Assembly: GCA_025559845.1 (NCBI GenBank)
Contig: CP048469.1
Location: 2,705,001-2,769,000 of the forward strand
From: Agrobacterium tumefaciens
GTDB lineage: Bacteria; Pseudomonadota; Alphaproteobacteria; Rhizobiales; Rhizobiaceae
Direction of reading: 5' to 3'
DNA length: 64,000 nucleotides
A program made the translations under genes and the position numbers. The notes below the pieces were generated by a model. The model was not told the DNA's origin. It worked only from the letters and a program-made list of their open reading frames with translations, and did not search any database. Shown one piece after another: positions 29,034 to 37,772 of this stretch (position 1 is its first letter; each line of letters starts with the position of its first letter).

Positions 29034-30785
29034 TCAGGGTTGAGATGCAAGACGCGTCACGGTCTCAAGGTAGACCGCGCGGGCTTGAGGCGTGGACAGA
29101 TTATGGTCGGCATCGGGAATGATCGTCACCGACGCATTCGCATAGGCACCCAGCCCCCGTCCATCGGAATCGAAGTAATAACGGAAGTGTTCGAGCCCGT
29201 CGTCATTGTCGCTATAGAGCAGCGTGACGATCGTGCCCTTTGCTCGCAATGTTTCGAAAGCCCGATAAACCGCCCGACCTTCCTCACTTTTGGCTCGAAA
29301 AAGGCGTGCGGTTTTTGTCGAAAGCTTTTTCGCCGTCGCTTTGATGATGTTCAGCACAGCACTTACAACGTCGACATCGCCGCTGAACAGGCGCTTGAAC
29401 GTTGCCCCTTGCAAAAAGCGCTGGCGATATTCGCCGAAAGAGCGCGGACGTTTGTGCAGCGCCTCATCGACGGAGCGGCCTTTCAGCCAATGGAAAACAA
29501 CCGGATTGACCGCAACGACAGCGCGGATGCGATCATCGGAAAGAGCACCGTTAAAGGCCAGATAGGCACCGCTGCAGCGCCCGGCGGCGACGATCGGACC
29601 TGCGATCTGCGCCGACAGAAAATCGAGAGCCGCGACGACATCATCGTTCTGTCTGACGTCGTAAAGCACCTGTTCTGGAACGCCTTCAACCGGTGGACTG
29701 TCGGCGATGTTCGCCGCATCAAACCGCAAGGAAGCAACGCCATTTCTCGCGAGTTCGCGTGCCATCGTTACCGAAAGTCTGCCCCACCCCGCATGCCTGT
29801 CATAGGCGGCCCCCAGAAAAAGGACCGCAGACGATGCGCTGGCGTCAGCGGGTTTGCAGAAGACACCGAACAGACGTCCGTTCTCACCGAACTGGACAGG
29901 TTTTTCGATAAATCCATGTCCTCTCTGACCCGCGTTGGCGAGCTGTTCCCCGGCATATCCGGCACCATCACTCGCTTGCGCCTGCGACAGTGTCCAGTCC
30001 ACGATGCGGCTGACGACACTGTCCGGGATCTTTGACAAGGTCGGACTGGAAACCAGATCGTCATAGCCTGTGAATTCGTCTTCTTGCACGTCGCCAGCAA
30101 GCGTTTGCAAATGGCGTGCGAAATCGGCATCCGTCACGCGCCCTGGCCGCGTCAGAACGAGCAGCCGCTCGGCAGGAACAACAGTCGAGCTGGAAAGATT
30201 GGTCTTCTTGATCCTCTCTGCAACGACGGCAGGCATCTCCATGCTGGCGATGGAACCGGGTGTCGCCAACCGTTGCTCGGGACGAAGGCCCAGACCGTCA
30301 TCGATCATCGACGACCACATCGCAGTTTCACGCAGATAGGCACGCCCTGAAACGACAGGAGCAAGTAGAGCCATTCCGCTTACGCTCGTCTCATCCGCAA
30401 AAGCCTGCATGGCAATCAGGCAGCCAAGCCCCTGAGCAACAATGACAACGCTTGAGACACCCGAAATCTCGCGGAGACAATTGAGAGCAGATCTGGCGTT
30501 GGCGGACCAATCTGCGTCCTTGCCCACATCTTGAGGATCGAGCGCATCACCCGCGCCATGGTAGTCGAACCGCAGGCTCGCAATGCCGACAGCACCAAGC
30601 CGCTCGGCAATGACCCGCTGGAATTTGCGGCTGCAGAGTTCTTCCATACCCCAGGGGCTGACGAAGAGAACCGCAGTATTTTTTTGAGTATCACCCAAGG
30701 CTGGATGAAAAATGCCGACACAACCATCAAAAGAAACTGGCTGCGCGTTCATACCGCCTGTTCGCTCTGAAATATTTATCGTCAT
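29034..30785 (-). CDS. Tandem alpha/beta-hydrolase protein
   Basis: The 583-residue protein has two alpha/beta-hydrolase domains. The first (about residues 20-265) has lost the nucleophile: the GxSxG elbow reads AQGLG. The second (about 300-583) has an elbow GRCSG with Cys404 in place of Ser, plus candidate Asp (LLYSDNDDG) and His (PDADHNLS) partners. A Cys nucleophile occurs in dienelactone hydrolases and some thioesterase-like enzymes. Starts are possible at TTG 30821, ATG 30785 and ATG 30752; none has a strong ribosome site, and 30785 was chosen. It converges on the carrier-protein operon with a 24-bp gap and might release or modify its product. Confidence 0.82.
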   Translation of the reverse strand: MTINISERTGGMNAQPVSFDGCVGIFHPALGDTQKNTAVLFVSPWGMEELCSRKFQRVIAERLGAVGIASLRFDYHGAGDALDPQDVGKDADWSANARSALNCLREISGVSSVVIVAQGLGCLIAMQAFADETSVSGMALLAPVVSGRAYLRETAMWSSMIDDGLGLRPEQRLATPGSIASMEMPAVVAERIKKTNLSSSTVVPAERLLVLTRPGRVTDADFARHLQTLAGDVQEDEFTGYDDLVSSPTLSKIPDSVVSRIVDWTLSQAQASDGAGYAGEQLANAGQRGHGFIEKPVQFGENGRLFGVFCKPADASASSAVLFLGAAYDRHAGWGRLSVTMARELARNGVASLRFDAANIADSPPVEGVPEQVLYDVRQNDDVVAALDFLSAQIAGPIVAAGRCSGAYLAFNGALSDDRIRAVVAVNPVVFHWLKGRSVDEALHKRPRSFGEYRQRFLQGATFKRLFSGDVDVVSAVLNIIKATAKKLSTKTARLFRAKSEEGRAVYRAFETLRAKGTIVTLLYSDNDDGLEHFRYYFDSDGRGLGAYANASVTIIPDADHNLSTPQARAVYLETVTRLASQP

Positions 30786-31046
30786 TGGGCCTGCCACTTT
30801 TTGCGCCGATGCCTGGCTCAACCATACACGTTTACAGATACATCAAAGGTCTTAACACCAGTTCTACGACAACGACATCCTCGAAGGCACAAGCGTCGCT
30901 ATTTTGCTCGAAACCCCCTCGAGATGCTGATAAATAGCAACTTGCATACTATCTGTAGGAGGGACCTTCGTTGTCTGGCAAACCAGTGCCGGAGCGTTGC
31001 GAGAACTAAACGACGGGTTTCACCCGAAAAATCATAGAAGTCTTTT

Positions 31047-33764
31047 ATGGAACAAAGCCTTACGCGTTACATCTGGACGCATACAAAGCGGCATCAGCTC
31101 TTCATTCTGATGATCGTCGCTCTTTCGATGATTCCTTACTTCCTTGCCTTTGACCTTCCCAAGCAAATCGTCAACGGCCCGATTCAGGGTGACGGCTTCG
31201 AAGGCGCGAACGCGACTCAGCCGTTCATGAACATCACCGTCGACTTGCCCTATTGGGGTACGGTCACGCTGTTCGACGGGCTTGAGCTCGACCGCATGTC
31301 AATGCTGATGGCCTTGAGCCTGACGTTTCTCGCGCTCGTCATCGTCAACGGTCTCTTCAAATATTACATCAACACCTACAAGGGTCGGCTCGGCGAACGC
31401 CTGCTGCGTCGTATCCGCTACGAGCTGATCGACAAGATTCTTCGCTTCCCACCCAGCCATTTCAAACGGGTCAAAGGCGCTGAAATCTCGAGCATGGTGA
31501 AGGATGAGGTTGAGCCTTTGGGCGGTTTCACCGGGGATGCCTTCGTCCAGCCAGCCCTGCTGGGCGGACAGGCTCTGTCTGCGCTTTTCTTTATTCTTGT
31601 ACAGAATTTCTGGCTGGGCCTGATTGCCGCTTTCATGGCCGCGATTCAGGTCGGCATTATCCCCAAGATGCGGCGCCGGCTTATCGAACTGGGGCGCCAG
31701 CGTCAGCTCAGCGCTCGTCAACTGGCAGGCCGTATCGGCGAAATGGTCGACGGTATTGGCACCATCCATGCCTATGACACGTCGAACTACGAGAGAGCCG
31801 ACGCATCCCACCGGCTCGGCGATATCTTCAAAATCCGCTACGATCTCTACCAGTGGAAGTTCCTGGTCAAATTCATCAACAACTTCCTGGCACAGCTCAC
31901 GCCGTTCTTCTTTTATGCCTTGGGCGGATACCTCACGCTGAAAGGCAGCCTGGACGTCGGCCAGCTCGTGGCCGTGATCAATGCCTACAAGGAATTGCCG
32001 GGACCATTGAAGGAACTGATCGACTGGGACCAGTCGCGTCAGGATGTTCAGGTCAAATACGAACAGGTGTTCGAGCAGTTCAACGCGCCCAACATGATTG
32101 ATGAAAAGGTGCAGAAACTCTCTGCCGTGTCGACCACTGCACTAACCGCCCCGATCGTCATCACCAACCTGACGCTGGAAGATGACAGCGGCAGCAGACT
32201 GCTTGAGCAGGCCTCGTTGAAAATCGAACCGGGAGAAGTGATCGCGATCGTCGGCGGTTCCGGCGGGGAGGCACTTGCGGACGCCGTTGGACGTACTCTG
32301 TGGCCAGCGAGCGGCAAGATCACCATTGATGATGTCGACATCCTGGAGTTGCCGGAAGCCGTCACCGGCCGCCGGATTTCCTATGTCTCGTCGGACAGCT
32401 ATTTCTTCCACGCCAGCCTCGCGGACAACCTGCTCTATGGCCTGAAGCATTCGTTGATCGCCGACAAGGTGTATCAGGGTGCGGAACTGGAACACCGAAA
32501 GTGGGAAATCCGCGAAGCCAAGATGGCTGGCAATCCGTCGGTCGATATCAACGGGAACTGGATCGACTACGCGTCCAGTCCCGCCGGTGACGACAAGCCG
32601 GAAAATCTCTCAAAGGCAGTACTGGCGGTTCTCGATGCGGTGGATCTGTCGCAGGATGTCCTGGAGTTCGCTTTGCGCTCGTCCATCGACCCGCTGCATG
32701 ACCTGAATCTGGCGGCACGTATCGTGGAACTTCGCCACATCCTGCGCTCCGAACTTGAAAAGGAAAATCTGAGCGGTCTTATCGCGCCTTTCGAGCTCAA
32801 TAGTTACAACAACGAAGCAACTGTGGGCGAGAATCTGCTGTTCGGTACAATGCGGGATTCGTCGCAGACGATCCGGACAGTCATTGAGAGCGATTACTTC
32901 CGGACGCTGATGCGTGAAACCGGCCTTGTCGAGACATTGTTCGACATGGGTCACACGATTGCTGAAAACATTGTCGAAATCTTCTCCGACCTGCCGGGCG
33001 ACCACCCGTTCTTCCAGCAGCTCACCTTTATGACGCCGGATGATCTGCCAATCTACCAGCAGATGTTGCAGCGCCTTCAGGGCAAACATTTCGCCGACGC
33101 CAATGAAAGTGAAAAGCGTGCAATGTTGCGCTTGAGCTTCTTCTATGTCGAACCGAGACAACGTTTCGGTCTGTTGACCCAGGAGATCATGGACCGGATC
33201 ATCGAGGTCAGGCACATGTTCCATGCCAACCTGCCCGATGAACTTAAAAACATCATCGAGATCTACGATCCGTCCAAATACATGAGCGCCACCAGCCTCA
33301 TGGACAATATCCTGCTCGGCAAGATCAGTTACCGATATTCGGATGCATCGAGGCGCATCACCAAGATCGTCGCCGATGTCATGCGCAAACGTGGCGTCTA
33401 CGAACGCGTTCTGGCCGTTGGTCTGGATTTCAACCTTGGTTCCGGTGGCAAAAGACTTGGGCCCCTGCAACGCCAGAAGCTTAATCTTGCTCGGGCGCTG
33501 ATGCGCAAATCAGACTACTACATCTTCAATCGCCCGCTTCCAGGTCTCGATCATCGACTGCAGGAGGAAATTGTTGAGAGAGTCATCACATTCCTGAAAC
33601 AGAACAACAATAACCCGTCCATCGTCTGGGTTCTGTCTAACGCTACACTCTCACGAATGTTCGATCGCGTTATCGTTGTACACCAGGGTTCTATAACTGC
33701 TGATGGAAGTTACGAGACTCTTGCGCAAGAAAACGGTACATTCAAGGAAATGGTCGCAACATAA
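31047..33764 (+). CDS. ABC-exporter-like protein with degenerate ATPase domain
   Basis: The 905-residue protein has an N-terminal exporter-type membrane domain (hydrophobic segments near residues 16-36, 85-105, 168-205 and 272-297; cytoplasmic phrase GEMVDGIGTIHAYDTSNYER), then a nucleotide-binding-like domain interrupted by an insertion of about 300 residues. Every ATPase motif is altered: Walker A is VGGSGGEA (no Lys, residues 402-409), the Q-loop Gln is Ser449, the signature is LGPLQ (804-808), Walker B is YYIFNRP (Asp to Asn828, Glu to Arg829), and the H-loop His is Asn865. ATP hydrolysis is therefore unlikely. A cyclic-nucleotide-binding protein follows after about 45 bp. It may be a receptor, scaffold or channel; function unknown. 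Confidence 0.9.
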   Translation: MEQSLTRYIWTHTKRHQLFILMIVALSMIPYFLAFDLPKQIVNGPIQGDGFEGANATQPFMNITVDLPYWGTVTLFDGLELDRMSMLMALSLTFLALVIVNGLFKYYINTYKGRLGERLLRRIRYELIDKILRFPPSHFKRVKGAEISSMVKDEVEPLGGFTGDAFVQPALLGGQALSALFFILVQNFWLGLIAAFMAAIQVGIIPKMRRRLIELGRQRQLSARQLAGRIGEMVDGIGTIHAYDTSNYERADASHRLGDIFKIRYDLYQWKFLVKFINNFLAQLTPFFFYALGGYLTLKGSLDVGQLVAVINAYKELPGPLKELIDWDQSRQDVQVKYEQVFEQFNAPNMIDEKVQKLSAVSTTALTAPIVITNLTLEDDSGSRLLEQASLKIEPGEVIAIVGGSGGEALADAVGRTLWPASGKITIDDVDILELPEAVTGRRISYVSSDSYFFHASLADNLLYGLKHSLIADKVYQGAELEHRKWEIREAKMAGNPSVDINGNWIDYASSPAGDDKPENLSKAVLAVLDAVDLSQDVLEFALRSSIDPLHDLNLAARIVELRHILRSELEKENLSGLIAPFELNSYNNEATVGENLLFGTMRDSSQTIRTVIESDYFRTLMRETGLVETLFDMGHTIAENIVEIFSDLPGDHPFFQQLTFMTPDDLPIYQQMLQRLQGKHFADANESEKRAMLRLSFFYVEPRQRFGLLTQEIMDRIIEVRHMFHANLPDELKNIIEIYDPSKYMSATSLMDNILLGKISYRYSDASRRITKIVADVMRKRGVYERVLAVGLDFNLGSGGKRLGPLQRQKLNLARALMRKSDYYIFNRPLPGLDHRLQEEIVERVITFLKQNNNNPSIVWVLSNATLSRMFDRVIVVHQGSITADGSYETLAQENGTFKEMVAT

Positions 33765-33808
33765 AGTTAAGAGACGTGACCGAGGTGGAACGAAATCAGG
33801 ATAAAGCG

Positions 33809-34264
33809 ATGCTGTTTAAAGACGAAATACAAATGCTGAAACGAGTGCCATTCTTTTCGGAGATGGAACCGTCAAAGCTTAAACTTCTGGCTTTTGCATC
33901 GGATCGCGTATCCTACCACAGTGGTGATGTTCTATTCCGGCAGGGTGATGTGGGCGACGCCGCCTATGTGCTTCTGACCGGTAAAGTCGATGTGCTCATC
34001 GATTCTCCTGCCGGCCCCATCAAGCTGACGGAAATGACCGGGAACGCAATCGTTGGCGAAATCGCCATCCTCTGTGACAGCGTCAGAACGGCGACGGTAC
34101 GGGCGTCGACCAATGTCGAAGCTCTGCGTATCGGCAAGGAACAGTTTTTCAAGCTGATGTCGGACTTCCCCGATATCACCATCAAGGTCATGCGCGTCCT
34201 TGCCGAGCGGCTTACGCAAACCACGGCGGAACTGAGCAAAGCGCGCACCATGGCGAAAACATAA
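33809..34264 (+). CDS. Cyclic-nucleotide-binding domain protein
   Basis: The 151-residue protein is essentially one cNMP-binding domain (residues about 10-130) without a DNA-binding domain. The phosphate-binding cassette is intact (VGEIAILCDSVRTATVRA: Gly-Glu and Arg-Thr-Ala), so cAMP or cGMP binding is plausible. The ATG has AGGA 8 bp upstream and matches the usual family start; a GTG at 33776 is also open and would add 11 residues. It directly follows the degenerate ABC protein gene and lies 1.3 kb upstream of an adenylate cyclase gene, so it probably reports cAMP to the ABC-like partner. Confidence 0.9.
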   Translation: MLFKDEIQMLKRVPFFSEMEPSKLKLLAFASDRVSYHSGDVLFRQGDVGDAAYVLLTGKVDVLIDSPAGPIKLTEMTGNAIVGEIAILCDSVRTATVRASTNVEALRIGKEQFFKLMSDFPDITIKVMRVLAERLTQTTAELSKARTMAKT

Positions 34265-34356
34265 GTGGCAATTCCTTGCTACCGTCACGCGCGATCTTGA
34301 AAAAACAGACGTCGCGCCATTGCAATATACATGAAATGCTGGATGAATAGTGAGAC

Positions 34357-34377
34357 GTCTGCTGTGGGGCAGCAGAC
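34357..34377 (+). other. Hairpin between cNMP-binding and MBL genes
   Basis: GTCTGCTG and CAGCAGAC pair exactly around a five-base loop. No T-run follows, so it is not a standard terminator; it could attenuate or protect transcript ends between the two genes. Confidence 0.45.
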
Positions 34378-34449
34378 ATAGGTAATGCGTTTACAACGGG
34401 CCTCCAGGGAGGAAAGCTTGCAAGGCTCCGTTGTGGTTTGGGGTGTATC

Positions 34450-35310
34450 ATGGTGTTCGGTTCCGACGTAGCGGGTCGGGAAAATGATGAGAATTTTCGG
34501 ATAAAGATCTGGGGAGCGCGAGGAACACTCCCCGTTTCAGGTGAGGATTTCCGGAAATATGGAGGCAATACGATCTGCATCGAGGTTCGATGCGGAAATC
34601 ATGTTCTTTTGTTCGATGCAGGGTCCGGACTTCTGCCAGCCGGCCTGGCGCTGCGTGCCGAAGGCGTGACGGACGTCAACCTGTTCTTCTCACACTGCCA
34701 TTACGACCACATTGTCGGCTTCCCCTATTTCAAGCCCTTCTACAACAGCGCCAATGATGTGAAGATCTGGTCCGGTCATCTGGCCGGCACGAAAACCACG
34801 CGCGAAATGCTCAAGGAATTCATGAGCCCACCGTGGTTTCCCGTTCCGCTGGAAATCTGTTGCGCCAGAATTGCGACCAGGGACTTTCTCCCTAGCGATA
34901 CCCTGGACGTGCGCCCTGGCCTCTCCATTCGCACCGGAATGCTCAATCATCCAGGCAATGCGGTTGGCTACCGTATCGATTGGGCAGGTAAATCGCTTGC
35001 GATCATAACGGACACCGAACATGAGCCGGGCACCTTTGACGAGACGGTGCTGGACCTCATCAAGGACGTCGACCTCTTCCTGTATGACGCCATGTTCACG
35101 GACGAAGAGATGGGCCTCTATAAAGGCTATGGCCATTCCTCATGGCAGCAGGCAATCCGCCTCGCCAAGCTTGCCAATGCAAAGAGCGTCGGGTTCATCC
35201 ATCATTCGCCAACACGCAGCGACGAAGAACTCGATGACATCGAGAAACAGGCGAAAGAGCAGTTCGACGGTGCATTTGCGGCGATGGATCATCAGATCAT
35301 CGAACTCTGA
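34450..35310 (+). CDS. Metallo-beta-lactamase-fold hydrolase (possible phosphodiesterase)
   Basis: The 286-residue protein opens with the phrase IKIWGARGTLPVSG and has the MBL metal motif SHCHYDH (His82, His84, Asp86, His87). Further candidate ligands are the His in MLNHPGNAVGYRI, the Asp in AIITDTEH and the His pair in GFIHHSP. The layout resembles the RNase Z/phosphodiesterase side of the superfamily rather than lactamases. The ATG at 34450 has a GGGG site upstream; a TTG at 34438 is less likely. It sits between a cNMP-binding protein gene and an adenylate cyclase gene, so cyclic-nucleotide hydrolysis is an attractive but unproven role. Confidence 0.87.
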   Translation: MVFGSDVAGRENDENFRIKIWGARGTLPVSGEDFRKYGGNTICIEVRCGNHVLLFDAGSGLLPAGLALRAEGVTDVNLFFSHCHYDHIVGFPYFKPFYNSANDVKIWSGHLAGTKTTREMLKEFMSPPWFPVPLEICCARIATRDFLPSDTLDVRPGLSIRTGMLNHPGNAVGYRIDWAGKSLAIITDTEHEPGTFDETVLDLIKDVDLFLYDAMFTDEEMGLYKGYGHSSWQQAIRLAKLANAKSVGFIHHSPTRSDEELDDIEKQAKEQFDGAFAAMDHQIIEL

Positions 35311-35546
35311 CGAAAAATTTCGCTCCATCGACCTGGCCGTCTCCATCCTTCGGAACAATCCGTGATACGAACACGTACAAGTGACAATAAGTGTGTGTTC
35401 CCTTCCACGATGTTGCCGCAAGCCATTGCGCAATAACGCAGAAGAACAGTTCGTCGCGATGACGGGTGCTTACGCAATGAATGATGGGGGAACCGCGAGA
35501 TTGGAACAGGCAACGTCACACCGACAGACCGCATAAAGGGATTTCC

Positions 35547-37241
35547 ATGATCCGCTTCGTGCCGGAAACCGCGCTCAGACATGCCCGGATTGGCTCTGGC
35601 CTTGTCATGTTCGCGTTTGTCTGCAGCCATCTTTCAAATCACGCTCTTGCGCTCGTATCACTGGAAACCGCAGAAAAAGGGCGCAAATGGTTCAGCCTGC
35701 TCTGGCTGAATCCAGCAAGTAGCATTCTGCTTTACGGCGCGCTTCTCGTTCATTTGGTGCTCGTCCTTCGCTCCATTTATCTGCGCCGGACCTTGCGGAT
35801 GCCTCTGCGTGAAGCATTGCAGACTGGTCTTGGTTTGCTAATTCCCTTCCTCATCATCGGTCATGCCGTAAACATCCGTTTTTCCAGAATACTTTACGGC
35901 GTCGATCTCGGTTATCCAGACATCATTCGCAGACTGTGGGTCGAAAATCCCGGTGCTGGTGCATGGCAGAGTTTTGCGCTGCTGGTGATTTGGACACATG
36001 GCTGCATCGGCGTATTTTTCTGGCTGCGTTATCGGGACTGGTACCCACGATTTTCAGGTTTCTTCCTGACCTTTGCTGTCATGCTCCCGATCCTCGCCCT
36101 CTTGGGTTTTGCTGATGCCGGGAGACTACTCGAAGAGGAGAGTGCCAGGCTGAGCCTGCCGCCGGGGCTTGCCGAATACAGCCAGCATCCGGAATATCAA
36201 CGCTCGCCAAGCCAGATGGAAAATCACATCAAATCCATCACGACAGGTGCACAGGCGCTCTTCGCATCAGCGGTTGCAGTTGTGATTGCAATGCGTGGCC
36301 TGCGCGCGTGGCGGCAGCGAACCGGCGCTATCGAAATCCGTTATGAGCATGGCGCGCAGGTGCGTGTACCTGCTGGACTGAGCATTCTGGAAGCAAGCCG
36401 GATTGGCGGTATTCCGCACTACTCCGTTTGCGGAGGAAAAGGCCGTTGCTCGACCTGTCGGGTCAGAATTCTCGATAGCAAGGGACCTTTGCCGCCTGTT
36501 GGCGATATCGAAAAGAACACGTTACGGCGCATTCATGCTGATTCCGATGTGCGGCTTGGCTGTCAGTTGCGCCCGACCGACAATCTCAGTGTCGCGCTCC
36601 TTGTATCTCACAATCAGCAAAGTGATCTCCCACCCGATACGCAAACGACACGGCCAGGCCGGGAAGAGGAGATCGCGGTTCTGTTTTGCGACATCCGCAA
36701 TTTCACCTCGCTATCGGAAGCGAAGCTCCCTTACGACGTCGTCTTTCTGCTGAACCGCTATTTCACGATCGTCGGGCAGGCGGTCGAACAGGCAGGTGGA
36801 CGCCTGGATAAATTCATCGGCGATGGGGCCATGGCGCTTTTTGGTGTCGAGGGAAAAACCGAAGATGCCTGCCGCAATGCGATGAAAGCAGCCGCCACGA
36901 TTTTACGGGAACTGTCGCTTCTGAACGAGGGATTGGAAAGACAGTTTTCCGTAAGGCTGGAAGTGGTCATCGGCATTCATTCAGGCCCGACCATTGTTGG
37001 CGTTATGGGCTATGGTTCAGCAAAAACCCTCACCGCCATTGGCGACACCGTCAATGTCGCAAGTCGGCTGGAATCGAAAGCCAAGGAGCTTGGTGTGGCA
37101 ATTGTGGTCTCTGAACCGGCCATTATTCAGGCCGGTCAGGACATCGCCGATCTGCGCAACGAAAAGATCGCTATCCGTGGCAGAAACTCGCAACTGAAGG
37201 TCTTCCTCTTGTCAAAGGAAGAGAGCGAGCGGTTCCTGTAA
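35547..37241 (+). CDS. Membrane adenylate cyclase with [2Fe-2S] ferredoxin domain
   Basis: The 564-residue protein has three parts. Residues 12-250 hold about six membrane segments with histidines inside or at them (His28, His32, His69, His106, His151), like a diheme cytochrome b or SdhC-type anchor. Residues 262-355 form a ferredoxin domain with Cys295, Cys301, Cys304 and Cys339 (CGGKGRCSTC). Residues 375-564 are a class III cyclase: metal Asp382 (FCDIRNFT) and Asp426, adenine-selecting Lys422 and Asp500, catalytic Asn503 and Arg507 (DTVNVASRLE). AAAGGGA precedes the ATG. It should make cAMP under redox or quinone control, as reported for S. meliloti CyaC. Confidence 0.92.
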   Translation: MIRFVPETALRHARIGSGLVMFAFVCSHLSNHALALVSLETAEKGRKWFSLLWLNPASSILLYGALLVHLVLVLRSIYLRRTLRMPLREALQTGLGLLIPFLIIGHAVNIRFSRILYGVDLGYPDIIRRLWVENPGAGAWQSFALLVIWTHGCIGVFFWLRYRDWYPRFSGFFLTFAVMLPILALLGFADAGRLLEEESARLSLPPGLAEYSQHPEYQRSPSQMENHIKSITTGAQALFASAVAVVIAMRGLRAWRQRTGAIEIRYEHGAQVRVPAGLSILEASRIGGIPHYSVCGGKGRCSTCRVRILDSKGPLPPVGDIEKNTLRRIHADSDVRLGCQLRPTDNLSVALLVSHNQQSDLPPDTQTTRPGREEEIAVLFCDIRNFTSLSEAKLPYDVVFLLNRYFTIVGQAVEQAGGRLDKFIGDGAMALFGVEGKTEDACRNAMKAAATILRELSLLNEGLERQFSVRLEVVIGIHSGPTIVGVMGYGSAKTLTAIGDTVNVASRLESKAKELGVAIVVSEPAIIQAGQDIADLRNEKIAIRGRNSQLKVFLLSKEESERFL

Positions 37242-37255
37242 AACCAACGCACCTA

Positions 37256-37738
37256 TCAGATCTTGCGGTAGAGAAAATAACGGTCGGTTGGCACGCTGTC
37301 CGGCACCGGAAGCGGTTCAAGGGCCGGATGCTCGAGTGGCAGGCCACTGATGGCGATGCCGCCCGCACCCAGCAGGCCAGCCGCAAGCTGGGGAAGCCAG
37401 GTCAAGGTTATCGCGTCTTTTTCCGGATATCCCGTACCAATATCGGCATGTACCAGCGCCGCTTCCGAGCCGATATAGGCGGGAGCGGTTTCCGATATCT
37501 CGCCAATCACCATGTCCTCCGCCACCGGAACGGACGAAGCATGGGCGCCCATCGCCCTGTCGAAGGCAATGATACGACGCTCCGGGAAAAGTTCGCGCAG
37601 GTGATTGAACGTCCGCCCATTGCCAAGACCAACCTCCATGATCGCCCCGTTGCGTGGCAATTCGAGGTCGTCACGCACGTGGTTGAGAATATCCCGCTGT
37701 GCGGTCAAACGGCGAATGAAACTGTCGAGTCTGCTCAT
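37256..37738 (-). CDS. Class I SAM-dependent methyltransferase (small)
   Basis: The 160-residue protein has SAM motif I AIMEVGLGNGRTFNHLRELF and the following acidic strand IIAFDRAMGAH. The fold is short for a class I methyltransferase (usually over 200 residues), and no substrate domain is seen, so either the core is minimal or the substrate is small. It lies 34 bp after the nucleotide-sugar dehydrogenase gene on the same strand and is probably cotranscribed with it. Methylation of a sugar or lipid is possible; the target is unknown. It converges on the cyclase gene with a 14-bp gap. Confidence 0.8.
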   Translation of the reverse strand: MSRLDSFIRRLTAQRDILNHVRDDLELPRNGAIMEVGLGNGRTFNHLRELFPERRIIAFDRAMGAHASSVPVAEDMVIGEISETAPAYIGSEAALVHADIGTGYPEKDAITLTWLPQLAAGLLGAGGIAISGLPLEHPALEPLPVPDSVPTDRYFLYRKI

Positions 37739-37772
37739 GCGATATCCAATGGAACGAGAAATGGGAGGACGA

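Noticed and set aside
30852-31037. Possible short Arg/Cys-rich peptide before the ABC-like gene
   Set aside because: An AGGAGG lies nearby, but the reading frames there are short and lack a convincing start; only the promoter region of the ABC-like gene is likely.
35370-35402. GAACAC/GTGTTC arms between the MBL and cyclase genes
   Set aside because: Only six bases per arm with a long spacer; too weak to call an operator or hairpin.
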